Below, one piece after another: positions 34,807-44,756 of a DNA stretch of 64,000 bases. Below the pieces are notes generated by a model. That model saw only the letters and a program-made list of their open reading frames with translations. It was not told where the DNA came from and did not search any database. The position numbers and the translations under genes are program-made. Each line of letters starts with the position of its first letter. Position 1 is the first letter of the stretch. The stretch is from Mameliella sp. MMSF_3455 (GTDB lineage: Bacteria > Pseudomonadota > Alphaproteobacteria > Rhodobacterales > Rhodobacteraceae), in assembly GCF_030733205.1 (NCBI RefSeq), contig NZ_JASHJL010000027.1:1-64000 (forward strand), read 5' to 3'.

Positions 34807-37167
34807 GTGAGCAACACCGCCGACCGCATCGCCCGCACCATCGCCACCGAGATCGCCGCCAGCGCGGCACAGGTCACCGCAGCGGTCGGGCTGCTGGACG
34901 AAGGGGCGACGGTGCCTTTCGTCGCCCGTTACCGCAAGGAGGTGACAGGGGGGCTGGACGACACACAGCTGCGCACCCTGGCCGACCGCCTGACCTACCT
35001 GCGCGAGATGGAGGCGCGGCGCGCCACGATCCTCGAGTCGATCAAGGGGCAGGGCAAGCTGACCGATGACCTTGCCCGCGCCATCGCGCAGGCCGACACC
35101 AAGGCGACGCTGGAAGACATCTATCTTCCCTACAAGCCCAAGCGCCGCACCAAGGCGATGATCGCCCGCGAAAACGGGCTGGAACCGCTCTTGCGCGCGA
35201 TCGAGGAAAACCGCGGTGCGGACCCGGCCAAGCTGGCCGAGGGATATACCGGTGAGGCGGTAGAGACGGTCAAGGCCGCGCTGGAAGGCGCGCGCGACAT
35301 CCTGGCCGAAGAACTCACCGAGAACGCCGACCTGCTGGGGCGGCTGCGCGACTACATGATGCGCGAGGCGGTCATCACCGCGCGCGTGCAGCCGGGCAAG
35401 GAAGAGGCCGGCGCCAAGTTCAGCGACTACTTCGATCACCGCGAAAGCTGGGCCAAGATCCCGGGCCACCGGGCGCTGGCCATTCTGCGCGCGGCCAAGG
35501 AAGAGGTGGTGACAATCGAGATCGCGCCAGAGGGCGAAGAGGGCGCGACCCGCGCCGTCGGCATCGTCTGCACCGCCATCGGCATTCCCGGCGACGGGCC
35601 GGGCGACCAATGGCTGCGCGAGGCGGCGGGCTGGACATGGCGCGTCAAGCTGTCTCTGTCGATGTACGTCGATCTGCTGACCGACCTGCGTCGCCGCGCG
35701 CACGAAGAGGCGATCGGCGTCTTTGCCCGCAACCTCAAGGATCTGCTGCTGGCAGCGCCCGCCGGCAATCGCCCGACCCTGGGATTGGACCCGGGCATCC
35801 GGACGGGGGTCAAGGCGGCAGTGGTCGATGCCACTGGCAAGCTGGTCGAGACGGCGACCCTGTACCCATTTCAGCCGCGCATGGACCTGCGCGGGGCGCA
35901 GGAGGCAATCCTGCGCATGGTGAAAAGGCACGGGGTCGAGCTGATCGCCATCGGCAACGGCACCGCCAGCCGCGAGACAGAGCGCATGGTGGCCGACACG
36001 CTGAAACTGGTCGAAGGAAAGAAACCCACCAAGGTTGTGGTTTCCGAGGCCGGGGCTTCCGTCTACTCGGCCTCTGAACTGGCGGCGAAAGAGTTTCCCG
36101 ATCTGGACGTCTCCCTGCGCGGGGCGGTGTCCATCGCGCGGCGCCTTCAGGATCCGCTGGCCGAGCTGGTCAAGATCACACCGGAAAGTATCGGCGTCGG
36201 CCAGTACCAGCACGACGTCGACCAGCGCCGCCTGGCGCAGGCGCTGGAAGCGGTGGTCGAGGATGCGGTGAACGCCGTGGGCGTCGATCTGAACATCGCC
36301 TCGGCGCCCTTGCTTGCGCATGTTGCCGGACTGGGCCCGCGCCTGGCAGAGGCCATCGTGGCGCATCGCGATGCGACGGGGGCTTTTCCGTCACGCAAGG
36401 CGCTGCTCAAGGTGTCCGGCCTTGGTCCCAAAGCCTTCGAGCAATGCGCCGGTTTCCTGCGCATCCGCGAGGGCGACGAGCCGCTGGATGCCTCTTCGGT
36501 CCATCCCGAAGCCTACGATGTGGCGCGCCGGATCGTGTCGGCCTGTGGTCGGGACATCCGTTCGATCATGGGCCAGCCTGCCGCGCTGCGCGGTCTGCGG
36601 GCCGAGGATTTCGTCGATGACAGGTTCGGCCTGCCGACGGTGCGGGACATCCTGTCGGAACTGGAAAAACCGGGCCGTGACCCGCGCCCCGAGTTCAAGA
36701 CCGCCAGCTTTGCCGACGGGGTCGAGGACATCAAGGATCTCAAGCCGGGCATGATGCTGGAAGGAACGGTGACGAACGTCGCGGCCTTCGGCGCCTTTGT
36801 GGACGTTGGCGTCCACCAGGATGGTCTGGTGCACGTCAGCCAACTGGCCGACCGCTTCGTCAAGGACCCGCACGAGGTGGTCAAGGCCGGTGACGTCGTC
36901 CGCGTGCGGGTAACGGAAGTGGATATTCCGCGCAAGCGGATCGGCCTGTCGATGCGCAAGGACGGAGGCGATCGCCAGACCTCGGGTCGCGACTCCGGGC
37001 CGAAGGGCAAGACGGCCGGTGCCGGTGGCAAGGGACGCCCGCCCAAGCAGGGGGGGCGTCATGGGGGCGGCCAGTCGGGCGGCCAGTCGGGCGGTCAATC
37101 CGGGGGCAAGTCCGGCGGGCAGGGCGCTCTGGGCGATGCCTTGATGGCGGCGATGAAGAAGAAATAA
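34807..37167 (+). CDS. tex: Tex family S1 RNA-binding transcription accessory protein
   Basis: A 786-residue protein with the full Tex layout: an N-terminal helical domain (VPFVARYRKEVTGGLDDTQL), a YqgF-like RNase H fold (GLDPGIRTGVKAAVVD near residue 325), helix-hairpin-helix motifs (VSGLGPKAFEQCAGFL near residue 540) and a C-terminal S1 domain (GTVTNVAAFGAFVDVGVHQD near residue 655). It ends in a Gly/Lys/Ser-rich tail with GGQS repeats. Tex binds nucleic acid and influences transcription. The start is GTG at 34807, with GGAGG upstream. Confidence 0.93.
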   Translation: MSNTADRIARTIATEIAASAAQVTAAVGLLDEGATVPFVARYRKEVTGGLDDTQLRTLADRLTYLREMEARRATILESIKGQGKLTDDLARAIAQADTKATLEDIYLPYKPKRRTKAMIARENGLEPLLRAIEENRGADPAKLAEGYTGEAVETVKAALEGARDILAEELTENADLLGRLRDYMMREAVITARVQPGKEEAGAKFSDYFDHRESWAKIPGHRALAILRAAKEEVVTIEIAPEGEEGATRAVGIVCTAIGIPGDGPGDQWLREAAGWTWRVKLSLSMYVDLLTDLRRRAHEEAIGVFARNLKDLLLAAPAGNRPTLGLDPGIRTGVKAAVVDATGKLVETATLYPFQPRMDLRGAQEAILRMVKRHGVELIAIGNGTASRETERMVADTLKLVEGKKPTKVVVSEAGASVYSASELAAKEFPDLDVSLRGAVSIARRLQDPLAELVKITPESIGVGQYQHDVDQRRLAQALEAVVEDAVNAVGVDLNIASAPLLAHVAGLGPRLAEAIVAHRDATGAFPSRKALLKVSGLGPKAFEQCAGFLRIREGDEPLDASSVHPEAYDVARRIVSACGRDIRSIMGQPAALRGLRAEDFVDDRFGLPTVRDILSELEKPGRDPRPEFKTASFADGVEDIKDLKPGMMLEGTVTNVAAFGAFVDVGVHQDGLVHVSQLADRFVKDPHEVVKAGDVVRVRVTEVDIPRKRIGLSMRKDGGDRQTSGRDSGPKGKTAGAGGKGRPPKQGGRHGGGQSGGQSGGQSGGKSGGQGALGDALMAAMKKK
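37070..37118 (+). repeat. 12-bp tandem repeat in the tex tail
   Basis: About four imperfect copies of a 12-base unit (GGCGGCCAGTCG) encode GGQS. Copy number could vary by slippage without shifting the frame. Confidence 0.6.
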
Positions 37168-37174
37168 GGGCAAG

Positions 37175-37194
37175 GGGGCGGCAAGTATCGCCCC
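37175..37194 (+). terminator. Weak hairpin after tex
   Basis: A 6-bp stem (GGGGCG/CGCCCC) with an 8-base loop starts 8 bases past the stop. There is no T-run. Confidence 0.3.
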
Positions 37195-38325
37195 TTCGCC
37201 TGTCTAAATCGCGTGCCATCCCGGTCGCCATCCCCGTCACTCCGGTTGTGCGGCGGCCCGCTTGCGAACATCCGCGCGATCCTGTCGGCATCGAAGCCGG
37301 CGAGACCGGCCCCTAGGGTGGCCGCGACCGAGGGATGGCAGGCCAAGGTCCGCGCGTCGATGGTTCGGCTGGAGGTCAAGGATCCTGCCCTGACGGCGGG
37401 TGGCTTCGGGAGCGGCCAAGTGGCGGTGATTTGCGTGCCGGGCCAGCTTGGTTTCCGCTGGCGCGATTGCGGCTAACTCCCTCGACCCCTGTGAGACAGT
37501 GGCTGAGGGGGCGCGATGGCCGGAATAACGTCTGAAATCGCAACCGTGAAGACGCTGCAAGACAGCGACCTGTCGCGATACATCCAGCTTGCCAGACAGT
37601 TTCGTCAGCGGAGCGTGGGAGGTGGGTTAGAAGGTTCCCACGGTCTAGGAATTGACCGATGGATGTGGCGCGGCGCCGATCACGACCTGCCAGTCGCGGG
37701 GCATCCTCGAAAAGGAGGGCCCGATCGAGCGCTACGGGGCCATGGGCACCTTTGTCGTAAAACACCCCAAGCGCGACCTCTGGTGCGAGGTCAAGACCGA
37801 CTGGACTGACCCGCCGATCGCGCGGGACAAAGTGGTGACCAAGGTCCTGGACGATCAGCGGGGCGCGCAACTGCCCCGCCACGACGGCGAAAGACCTACC
37901 GGCCTCTCATGCGCAGGCACGGCCGCGACGACCTGTCCGCTGGCCGATGTCTACGTCGAGGAACGCCCCTGCAACCTGATCCCGTAAGAGACTTACACCA
38001 TGGCCATACGTCCGGTAGCGGATCTGCCGGGCCAGACGGTGGTGAATGCAAGCCAGATCGTCACCATCGGGGTGGCGGACCCGGAAACCGCCTCTCCGTC
38101 GAACATCTCGATCGGCGTCCCGATTGCCCGCGTGCCGCGGACGGCGGTCAACCGGAACGGCGCCATCTTCCTGCTGGCCAACGTGATCTACCCGGGGCGA
38201 CAGGATGAAGATCGAGGTCAAGTTGCGGTGGGGCGGGACCGGCCCCTTCGGCTCCGGCAGATCGAGCGCGCCCCGGAACCGGCAGTCCGGTTCGGGGCGC
38301 ATCTGTTTCCCGTGATTTCAGGCGA
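37195..38325. other. About 1.1 kb of apparently decayed sequence
   Basis: No intact gene is recognised. Overlapping short frames on the plus strand look like pieces of former coding sequence: one near 37652-37987 (YGAMGTFVVKHPKRDLWCEV) and one near 38000-38210 (PVADLPGQTVVNASQIVTIG). They lack starts with ribosome sites and do not join in one frame. A minus-strand frame near 37240-37380 (CHPSVAATLGAGLAGFDADR) also reads like a fragment. I cannot name a family for any of them. Confidence 0.35.
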
Positions 38326-40167
38326 TCACGGGTCCAGGCGGACCGCCCCGTGGCTGGCGTTGGCCACCAGCGAGGCATAGGCCCTGAGCGCGCGGCTGAC
38401 CTTGCGCTTGCGCGGCTTGGCGGGCTTCCAGGCGACGTCTCCCTTGGCCTCCATCTCGGCGCGGCGCGATGCCAGCTCCTCGTCGCTGAGCGCCACGTTG
38501 ATCGTCCGGTTGGGGATGTCGATCTCGATCATGTCGCCTTCGACCAGCAGGCCGATGTTGCCGCCTTCGGCGGCTTCGGGCGAGACGTGACCGATCGACA
38601 GACCGGAGGTGCCGCCAGAGAAACGGCCGTCTGTGATCAGGGCGCAGGCCTTGCCCAGCTTCATGGATTTCAGGTAGCTGGTCGGGTAGAGCATTTCCTG
38701 CATCCCCGGCCCGCCGCGCGGGCCTTCGTAGCGGATGATGACCACGTCACCGGCCTGGATGTCCTTGCCGAGAATACGGTTCACCGCCTCGTCCTGGCTT
38801 TCGCAGACCTTGGCCGGCCCGCTGAATTTCAGGATGTTGTCGTCCACGCCCGCGGTTTTCACCACGCAGCCTTCCTGCGCGATGTTGCCGAACAGAACGG
38901 CCAATCCGCCGTCCTGGCTGAAGGCGTGTTCCTGGGACCGGATGACGCCGTTTTCGCGGTCCGTGTCGAGGCTGCGATAGCGGCTGGCCTGGCTGAAGGC
39001 CTCGGTGGTGCGCACGCCGCCCGGCGCGGCGCTGAACAGTTCGTGCACCTTGTTGTCCTGTGTGCGCGCGATATCCCACCGGTCGATGGCCTCGCCGATG
39101 GTGGGCACATGCACGGTCGAGACGTCGCGGTTGATCAGCCCGGCATCGTCAAGCTGCCCGAGGATGCCGAAGATGCCGCCGGCGCGGTGCACGTCTTCCA
39201 TGTGCACATCGCCCACGGCCGGGGCGACCTTGCAGAGGCAGGGGGTCACGCGGCTCAGCTTGTCCATGTCGTCCAGGGTGAAATCGACCTCGGCCTCGCG
39301 GGCGATGGCCAGCAGATGCAGGACGGTGTTCGTCGAACCGCCCATCGCGATGTCCAGCGTCATGGCGTTCTGAAAGGCGGCGTGGGTGGCGATGCCGCGC
39401 GGCGTGACCGAACGGTCGCCGCCCTCGTAGTGACGCTTGGCCAGGTCAACGATCCGGCGCCCGGCCTCGAGGAACAGAGCCTTGCGGTCGGCGTGGGTGG
39501 CCAGGGTCGAGCCGTTGCCGGGCAGGGCAAGACCCAAGGCCTCGGCCAGGCAGTTCATCGAATTGGCGGTGAACATGCCGGAGCAGGACCCGCAGGTCGG
39601 GCAGGCGTTGACCTCGAAGGCATTGACCTGTTCGTCGCTCAGGTCGGGGTTCGCCGCCTGCACCATCGCGTCCACCAGGTCGACCGCGATGTCCTTGCCG
39701 TCGACATTGACCTTGCCGGCCTCCATCGGGCCGCCGGAGACGAAGATCGCCGGGATATCGACACGCATGGCCGCCATCAGCATGCCGGGCGTGATCTTGT
39801 CGCAGTTGGAAATGCAGATCATGGCATCCGCGCAATGCGCGTTGACCATGTATTCCACGCTGTCGGCGATGATCTCGCGCGACGGCAACGAGTAGAGCAT
39901 CCCGTCGTGGCCCATCGCGATGCCATCGTCCACGGCGATGGTATTGAATTCCTTGGCGACGCCGCCCGCCGCCTCGACCTCGCGGGCGACCATCTGGCCG
40001 AGATCCTTGAGGTGGACGTGGCCGGGCACGAACTGGGTAAAGGAATTCACGATGGCGATGATCGGCTTGCCGAAGTCGCCATCCTTCATCCCAGTGGCGC
40101 GCCACAGGGCCCGGGCGCCGGCCATGTTGCGTCCGGAAGTCGATGTCTTGGAGCGATAGGGTATCAT
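38326..40167 (-). CDS. ilvD: Dihydroxy-acid dehydratase
   Basis: A 613-residue IlvD/Edd family protein of the usual length. Iron-sulfur and active-site segments are visible: [12 protein letters not shown] near residue 120, and [20 protein letters not shown] near residue 195. The C-terminal [15 protein letters not shown] carries the conserved catalytic Ser region. It converts 2,3-dihydroxy acids to 2-keto acids in branched-chain amino acid synthesis. The start at 40167 follows GGGAAGGA. It is a single gene, unlinked to other ilv genes here. Confidence 0.95.
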   Translation of the reverse strand: MIPYRSKTSTSGRNMAGARALWRATGMKDGDFGKPIIAIVNSFTQFVPGHVHLKDLGQMVAREVEAAGGVAKEFNTIAVDDGIAMGHDGMLYSLPSREIIADSVEYMVNAHCADAMICISNCDKITPGMLMAAMRVDIPAIFVSGGPMEAGKVNVDGKDIAVDLVDAMVQAANPDLSDEQVNAFEVNACPTCGSCSGMFTANSMNCLAEALGLALPGNGSTLATHADRKALFLEAGRRIVDLAKRHYEGGDRSVTPRGIATHAAFQNAMTLDIAMGGSTNTVLHLLAIAREAEVDFTLDDMDKLSRVTPCLCKVAPAVGDVHMEDVHRAGGIFGILGQLDDAGLINRDVSTVHVPTIGEAIDRWDIARTQDNKVHELFSAAPGGVRTTEAFSQASRYRSLDTDRENGVIRSQEHAFSQDGGLAVLFGNIAQEGCVVKTAGVDDNILKFSGPAKVCESQDEAVNRILGKDIQAGDVVIIRYEGPRGGPGMQEMLYPTSYLKSMKLGKACALITDGRFSGGTSGLSIGHVSPEAAEGGNIGLLVEGDMIEIDIPNRTINVALSDEELASRRAEMEAKGDVAWKPAKPRKRKVSRALRAYASLVANASHGAVRLDP

Positions 40168-40817
40168 GCTGTCCTTCCCGCGCGATGAAACGTTGCCGGT
40201 TCTCTTATTCCGGAAATTCCGGGAAGGCCATCGCGCAACATTCTGTTTGGCCGCGAGCCGGAGCAATCGGGCTCGCGGTCATCTGTGTCGAACCTGCCGG
40301 GCACTGGAACAAGGGAACTGTCCAGCTCTTGAAGTCGGAGTTCATCAGGCGCGCATTGCTTTCCCCGAAGTGGCGCTGCGGGCAAGGAGGAAGCTCCAGT
40401 TGGCAGCCGGACCATCGAACCGCCGTCTGGCGTCCCTGCCGTCTCGATGATCAGCCCATCGGCTGTACGGGGCACAACGGAAGGGCCCGCTCGGTGACGA
40501 CGACAAGGAGGCCGCCCGGTCAGCGCCGCGTCGGTTTACCTTGGTGTCGGTCAGTCGGTCGCCCTCGGCACCCGTCCTGTCAGAACCGCGTCCGTATGTT
40601 CGGCAAGCGGGGGGCGTCCGCGTGGAGTTGAAGTCCACCTTCGAAAAACAGCGCCAGGACCGGCCCGCCTTGGTGGCGCATGGCATGCTGCTGAACGCCA
40701 CAGCGGAATGAGCGGGCATATTTCGCGATTAGAGGTATACAGCCGGCCCGCAAGGGTATAATGGGCTAGGCTTGCCTTTGCCGGTCGGCACGGGCCGACC
40801 GCGCAACTGCGCCCCAA
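40168..40817. other. Gene-free region between ilvD and helicase genes
   Basis: About 650 bases with divergent promoters expected at each end. Only short frames without family motifs are seen. An AT-richer block near 40720-40770 probably holds the helicase promoter. Confidence 0.4.
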
Positions 40818-42983
40818 ATGTCCAGACTGATTCCAAACATGATCCAGGCCCTCGCCGATGCGCTGTCCGAGCGCGGCTACGAAACTTTGACCGCCGTTCA
40901 GGAGGCTGTCACCAATCCCGACCTCAAGGACAAGGACCTGCTGGTCTCGGCCCAGACCGGATCCGGCAAGACGGTGGGCTTTGGCCTTGCCATCGCGCCG
41001 ACCCTTCTGGGCGAAGCTGAGGCAATGGGACCGGCGGCGGCGCCTTTGGCCTTGATCGTCGCGCCGACGCGCGAACTGGCACTGCAGGTGATGCGCGAAC
41101 TTGGCTGGCTCTACGCCAAGGCGGGCGCGCGGGTGACGACCTGTATCGGCGGCATGGACATGCGTGACGAACGCCGCGCGCTGGACCGGGGGGCGCATAT
41201 CGTCGTCGGCACGCCCGGGCGCTTGCGTGACCACATCCAGCGCGGCTCGCTGGACATGAGCGGCCTGCGTGCCATCGTGCTGGACGAGGCGGACGAGATG
41301 CTGGACCTCGGCTTTCGCGAGGACCTGGAATTCATGTTGGGCGAGGCGCCAGAGGACAAGCGCACCTTGCTGTTTTCGGCCACCGTGCCGCCGATGATCG
41401 CCAAGCTGGCCCAGCAGTATCAGCGCGATGCCGTCCGGGTGACCACGCTGACCGGCGACACACAACACGCCGACATCGCCTACCAGGCGCTGCGCGTGGC
41501 CCAGCAGGACGCGGAAAACGCCATCATCAACCTTCTGCGCTTTCACGACGCGCAGAACGCCATCGTCTTTGCCAACACGCGGGCGATGGTGAACCGGCTC
41601 ACCGCGCGCCTGACGAACCGGGGGTTTTCCGTCGTGGCCCTGTCCGGCGAGCTGAGCCAGAACGAACGCACGCATGCCCTGCAGGCCATGCGGGACGGGC
41701 GCGCGCGCGTCTGCGTGGCAACCGACGTCGCCGCTCGGGGCATCGACCTGCCCAAGCTGGAGCTGGTGATCCACGCCGAACTGCCCTCGAACGCCGAGGG
41801 GCTGTTGCACCGCTCCGGGCGCACGGGGCGGGCCGGGCGCAAGGGGATTTCCGCCCTGATCGTACCGCCGAAAGTCACCAAGAAAGCAGAACGCCTGCTG
41901 AAATTCGCCAAGATCGAGGCCGACTGGATCTTTCCGCCCTCCGCTGATGACATCCTGCGCAAGGACGAGGAACGCTTGTTGGCCGATCCCGTCTGGGAGG
42001 CAGAGACCACCCCCGAGCAGGCAGCTTTCGCCGCGCGTTTGCTGGACCTTCACGGGCCGGAAAAGATCGCTGCAGCCTACCTGGCGCTGCACCGCGCACG
42101 CCTGTCCGCACCCGAGGACCTGGCGGACCCCGACGCGCGCCCCGAGCGCAAGGAGCGCAAGCCCTTCGGCCCCAGCACATGGTTTGCGCTGTCGGTCGGG
42201 CGGGGCGACCGGGCCGAACCGCGCTGGCTGTTGCCGCTCTTGTGCCGCGTGGGCAATCTCGACAAGGATGCCATCGGTGCGATCCGTATCCAGCAGTCGG
42301 AAAGCTATGTCGAACTGGCCGAGGCCAGCGTTCCGGGGTTCCTGACTGCGATTGGCGAAGGAGCGGAACTGCAGGAGGGCGTGACGGTCCGCAAACTGGA
42401 CAGCGCGCCGGAGTTCACCTCTGCCCCGCGCAAGCCGGGGCCCGCCGGGCGCAAGCCCGACCGCCCGCAAGGCCACAAGAAACCGGCCCGGCCGGACGAC
42501 CGTCCAAAGGCCAAGCCGCGCCCGGAGCCGAAGGCAGAGGCGCCGGTTGCCCCGACTACCGAGGCGCCAGCAGCGGTGTCGTCCGAGGCTCCGGCCGCGC
42601 GCAAACCGAGGCGCCCTGAAGGTGAGGCCCACAAGGAACGGCGTCCCGGCAAGCCCGCAGCCAGCAAGGATGGCCCCGGCAAGCCCAAGGGGAAATACGC
42701 GGCGAAATCCGAAGGCAGGCCCGCAGGCAAACCGAGCGGCAAGCCAGGGGGCAAAGCCTTTGGCAAGCCGGGTGGGTCAGGTCCGAAAGGGCGCGGCGCC
42801 AAACCCGAAGGCGCTCCGCGCAAACCTGGAGCGCCCAAGGCGCATGCCTCGGACACGTCCAGGCGTTTCACGCCTCCGGGCGCGTCTGGCAAGCCGGGCA
42901 AGCCGCGTACGGGTGCTGCCGGGAAAGGGCCGGGCAAGCCTCGCAAGGGGGCGGGCGGCAACGAGCCGCCCCGGCGCGGCTGA
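40818..42983 (+). CDS. DEAD-box RNA helicase with DbpA-like RNA-binding domain
   Basis: A 721-residue helicase. The core holds AQTGSGKT (45-52), APTRELAL, DEADEMLD near residue 155, SATVPP, DVAARGID and HRSGRTGRAGR. Residues about 450-535 form a DbpA/CsdA-type RNA-binding domain (WFALSVGRGDRAEPRWLLPL). The last 160 residues are a Lys/Pro/Gly/Ala-rich disordered tail that probably binds RNA non-specifically. It remodels rRNA or mRNA, probably in ribosome assembly or cold response. It ends 4 bases before the convergent GNAT gene. Confidence 0.93.
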   Translation: MSRLIPNMIQALADALSERGYETLTAVQEAVTNPDLKDKDLLVSAQTGSGKTVGFGLAIAPTLLGEAEAMGPAAAPLALIVAPTRELALQVMRELGWLYAKAGARVTTCIGGMDMRDERRALDRGAHIVVGTPGRLRDHIQRGSLDMSGLRAIVLDEADEMLDLGFREDLEFMLGEAPEDKRTLLFSATVPPMIAKLAQQYQRDAVRVTTLTGDTQHADIAYQALRVAQQDAENAIINLLRFHDAQNAIVFANTRAMVNRLTARLTNRGFSVVALSGELSQNERTHALQAMRDGRARVCVATDVAARGIDLPKLELVIHAELPSNAEGLLHRSGRTGRAGRKGISALIVPPKVTKKAERLLKFAKIEADWIFPPSADDILRKDEERLLADPVWEAETTPEQAAFAARLLDLHGPEKIAAAYLALHRARLSAPEDLADPDARPERKERKPFGPSTWFALSVGRGDRAEPRWLLPLLCRVGNLDKDAIGAIRIQQSESYVELAEASVPGFLTAIGEGAELQEGVTVRKLDSAPEFTSAPRKPGPAGRKPDRPQGHKKPARPDDRPKAKPRPEPKAEAPVAPTTEAPAAVSSEAPAARKPRRPEGEAHKERRPGKPAASKDGPGKPKGKYAAKSEGRPAGKPSGKPGGKAFGKPGGSGPKGRGAKPEGAPRKPGAPKAHASDTSRRFTPPGASGKPGKPRTGAAGKGPGKPRKGAGGNEPPRRG

Positions 42984-42987
42984 GCCG

Positions 42988-43821
42988 CTAGCCAAGCTCC
43001 ATCGTTGCAATGGCCTGCAGGGTCGGGCCGGGCGAGGGGGGCGTGCCGCGGTACATGCGGGCGGTCGCAAAGCTTTCCTCGAAGCCCATGCCCTGCAGCC
43101 TCTGGCCCAGACCAGTGGGGGCATCGGGTGTGTCGATGATGACGCGTGTCCGCTTCAGCGCCGAGGCGCCTTGCCGTGCCAAGGTCAGCGCCTCTTCGGT
43201 CGTCGGGGCCACAATCGGGCCGATTTTGCAGCCGTCCCGGCATAGGCGCGCGGTTGCAAATCCGGTGACGCCCCGCGAAGTCCGCAGCAAGACCGTTTTT
43301 CGGCTGTCCGACTGCGCTGTCCATTCCGCAAGGAAGGCGGGGCGGTCATAGCCGTTGGCCGCCCTGTCCAGGTGCCGAATGACATCCAGATCGGTGGCCG
43401 TGGCAAGGACCGGTGATGTATCGCTGGGGGCCAAGCTGCCTTCGAAGCGCCGGGTGCGCCCGGCCAGCACGAAGCCGGACTTGGCATAGTTCGCCTCTTG
43501 CGCAGGCACACCGTCCAGCCCGACGGTGCGTGCCCCGGCATGGGGCAGCGCGTGTGTCCACAGCGCGTAGCCGATTCCCCGCCCACGATATTCCGGCAGG
43601 CAGATGTAGAGCCCAAGGAAGGCCACCTGCGGCGAATGGTTGGCGACGGAAATCGCGGCAACGGGTTGGCTGTCGGCCTCTGCCACGAAGAACCCCTCGG
43701 GGTCTGCGGCGTGAAATGCCCGGGCATCCGCCAGCCCCGGGTTCCACCCCTCGGCAGCGGCCCAATCCAGCATCAGCCCGATTTCATCCAGCGTAGCGGT
43801 TCGGCAAATCGGCTGTGTCAT
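42988..43821 (-). CDS. GNAT-family N-acetyltransferase (double domain)
   Basis: A 277-residue protein. The N-terminal GNAT domain has an acetyl-CoA loop (LPEYRGRGIGYALW, near residue 72). The C-terminal half resembles the second acetyltransferase-like domain found in this class (VTGFATARLCRDGCKIGPIV). The acceptor is unknown. The start at 43821 overlaps the GntR stop by ATGA, so the two are one operon facing away from the PotABCD-like transporter. Confidence 0.88.
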   Translation of the reverse strand: MTQPICRTATLDEIGLMLDWAAAEGWNPGLADARAFHAADPEGFFVAEADSQPVAAISVANHSPQVAFLGLYICLPEYRGRGIGYALWTHALPHAGARTVGLDGVPAQEANYAKSGFVLAGRTRRFEGSLAPSDTSPVLATATDLDVIRHLDRAANGYDRPAFLAEWTAQSDSRKTVLLRTSRGVTGFATARLCRDGCKIGPIVAPTTEEALTLARQGASALKRTRVIIDTPDAPTGLGQRLQGMGFEESFATARMYRGTPPSPGPTLQAIATMELG

Positions 43822-44504
43822 CTCTTCAGGGCCTCGCGCAGGGAAGTGGGCGGTTGCGTGACATTGCGCAGGTCCAGCGAAGCCACGAGATCCAGAAGGT
43901 GACTTTTCATCAACTGCTCGGCCAGGGCGCCGTCCCTGTTGGCAAAGGCGTCCAGCAGTGCGTGATGCGCCTGCGTTTCGCACAGGGCGGCCCGACGCCG
44001 CCAATAGAGCGCGATGATGAGGGACGAGCGTGAAATCAGCTCTGATATAAAGCCCTGGACCGTGGTCTGATCCGCGATGCGCGCGATCTCGACGTGGAAT
44101 TGCCCGGACAGGAACAGGGCGCGACCATTCTCTCCGGCGTCGAGCGCCTCGTGCTCGCTGGCGATGTTGCTGCGCAAAAGCGAGAGGTCCTCGTCCGTCA
44201 TCCGCTCTGCCGCCGAATGCGCGGTGCGCGGTTCCAGCAGCGCGCGCGCCTCGAATACCTCGCGCGCGTCGCGCACGGTTGGTTGCGCGACAAAGGCGCC
44301 CCGGTTGCGTTTGAGCTCGACCAGTCGGCGGTGTGACAGCGCGAGCAGGGCGGCACGGACGATGGTGCGACTGATGCCATAGGCCTCGGCCAGTTCATCT
44401 TCGCCCAGCTTGGTCCCCGGGGGCAGCCTGTGTTCATGAATCGCGTGTTCCAGATCCGCGGCCACCGTGTCGCTGGTCCAATGCTTCGTTTCAAACTTGT
44501 TCAT
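43818..44504 (-). CDS. GntR-family regulator with FCD domain
   Basis: A 228-residue regulator. The N-terminal winged helix is clear (GTKLGEDELAEAYGISRTIV, then RAALLALSHRRLVELKRNRG). The C-terminal helical FCD ligand domain holds Asp/His metal-ligand candidates (SGQFHVEIARIAD; QAHHALLDAF). It is divergent from the ABC operon at 44757 and probably controls it in response to the transported compound. The start at 44504 (MNKFETKH) is preferred over a longer frame that runs through the operator candidate. Confidence 0.9.
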   Translation of the reverse strand: MNKFETKHWTSDTVAADLEHAIHEHRLPPGTKLGEDELAEAYGISRTIVRAALLALSHRRLVELKRNRGAFVAQPTVRDAREVFEARALLEPRTAHSAAERMTDEDLSLLRSNIASEHEALDAGENGRALFLSGQFHVEIARIADQTTVQGFISELISRSSLIIALYWRRRAALCETQAHHALLDAFANRDGALAEQLMKSHLLDLVASLDLRNVTQPPTSLREALKR

Positions 44505-44601
44505 GTCACTCTGAGCCAAAGACCAACTATCTGCTTCCGTTATTCCGATTCGGCGGTCCGGGGACAAGCGCGTGCGGGGGGACGCAGACCTGCACGCAGG
44601 A

Positions 44602-44612
44602 TTGTATACGAA
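44602..44612. promoter_or_regulatory. Candidate GntR operator (TTGTATACGAA)
   Basis: A near-perfect palindrome centred on GTATAC lies in the 252-base divergent region between the GntR and ABC ATPase genes. FCD-type GntR proteins often bind TTGTATACAA-like sites. The match and location make it the likely operator, which is inference. Confidence 0.5.
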
Positions 44613-44756
44613 CTTGAGTTCATTTTTGCGCACGACGATGCCGCAGATGCTCAAATTTTGCCCGATCCGCGTTTCGTCCTGTTTCTGCGGTCGAAAACAC
44701 TCCCCAGTCCGGGTCCGAGCGCATCAAGCTGATCTCGACAGGCGAATGGGGGCTAC

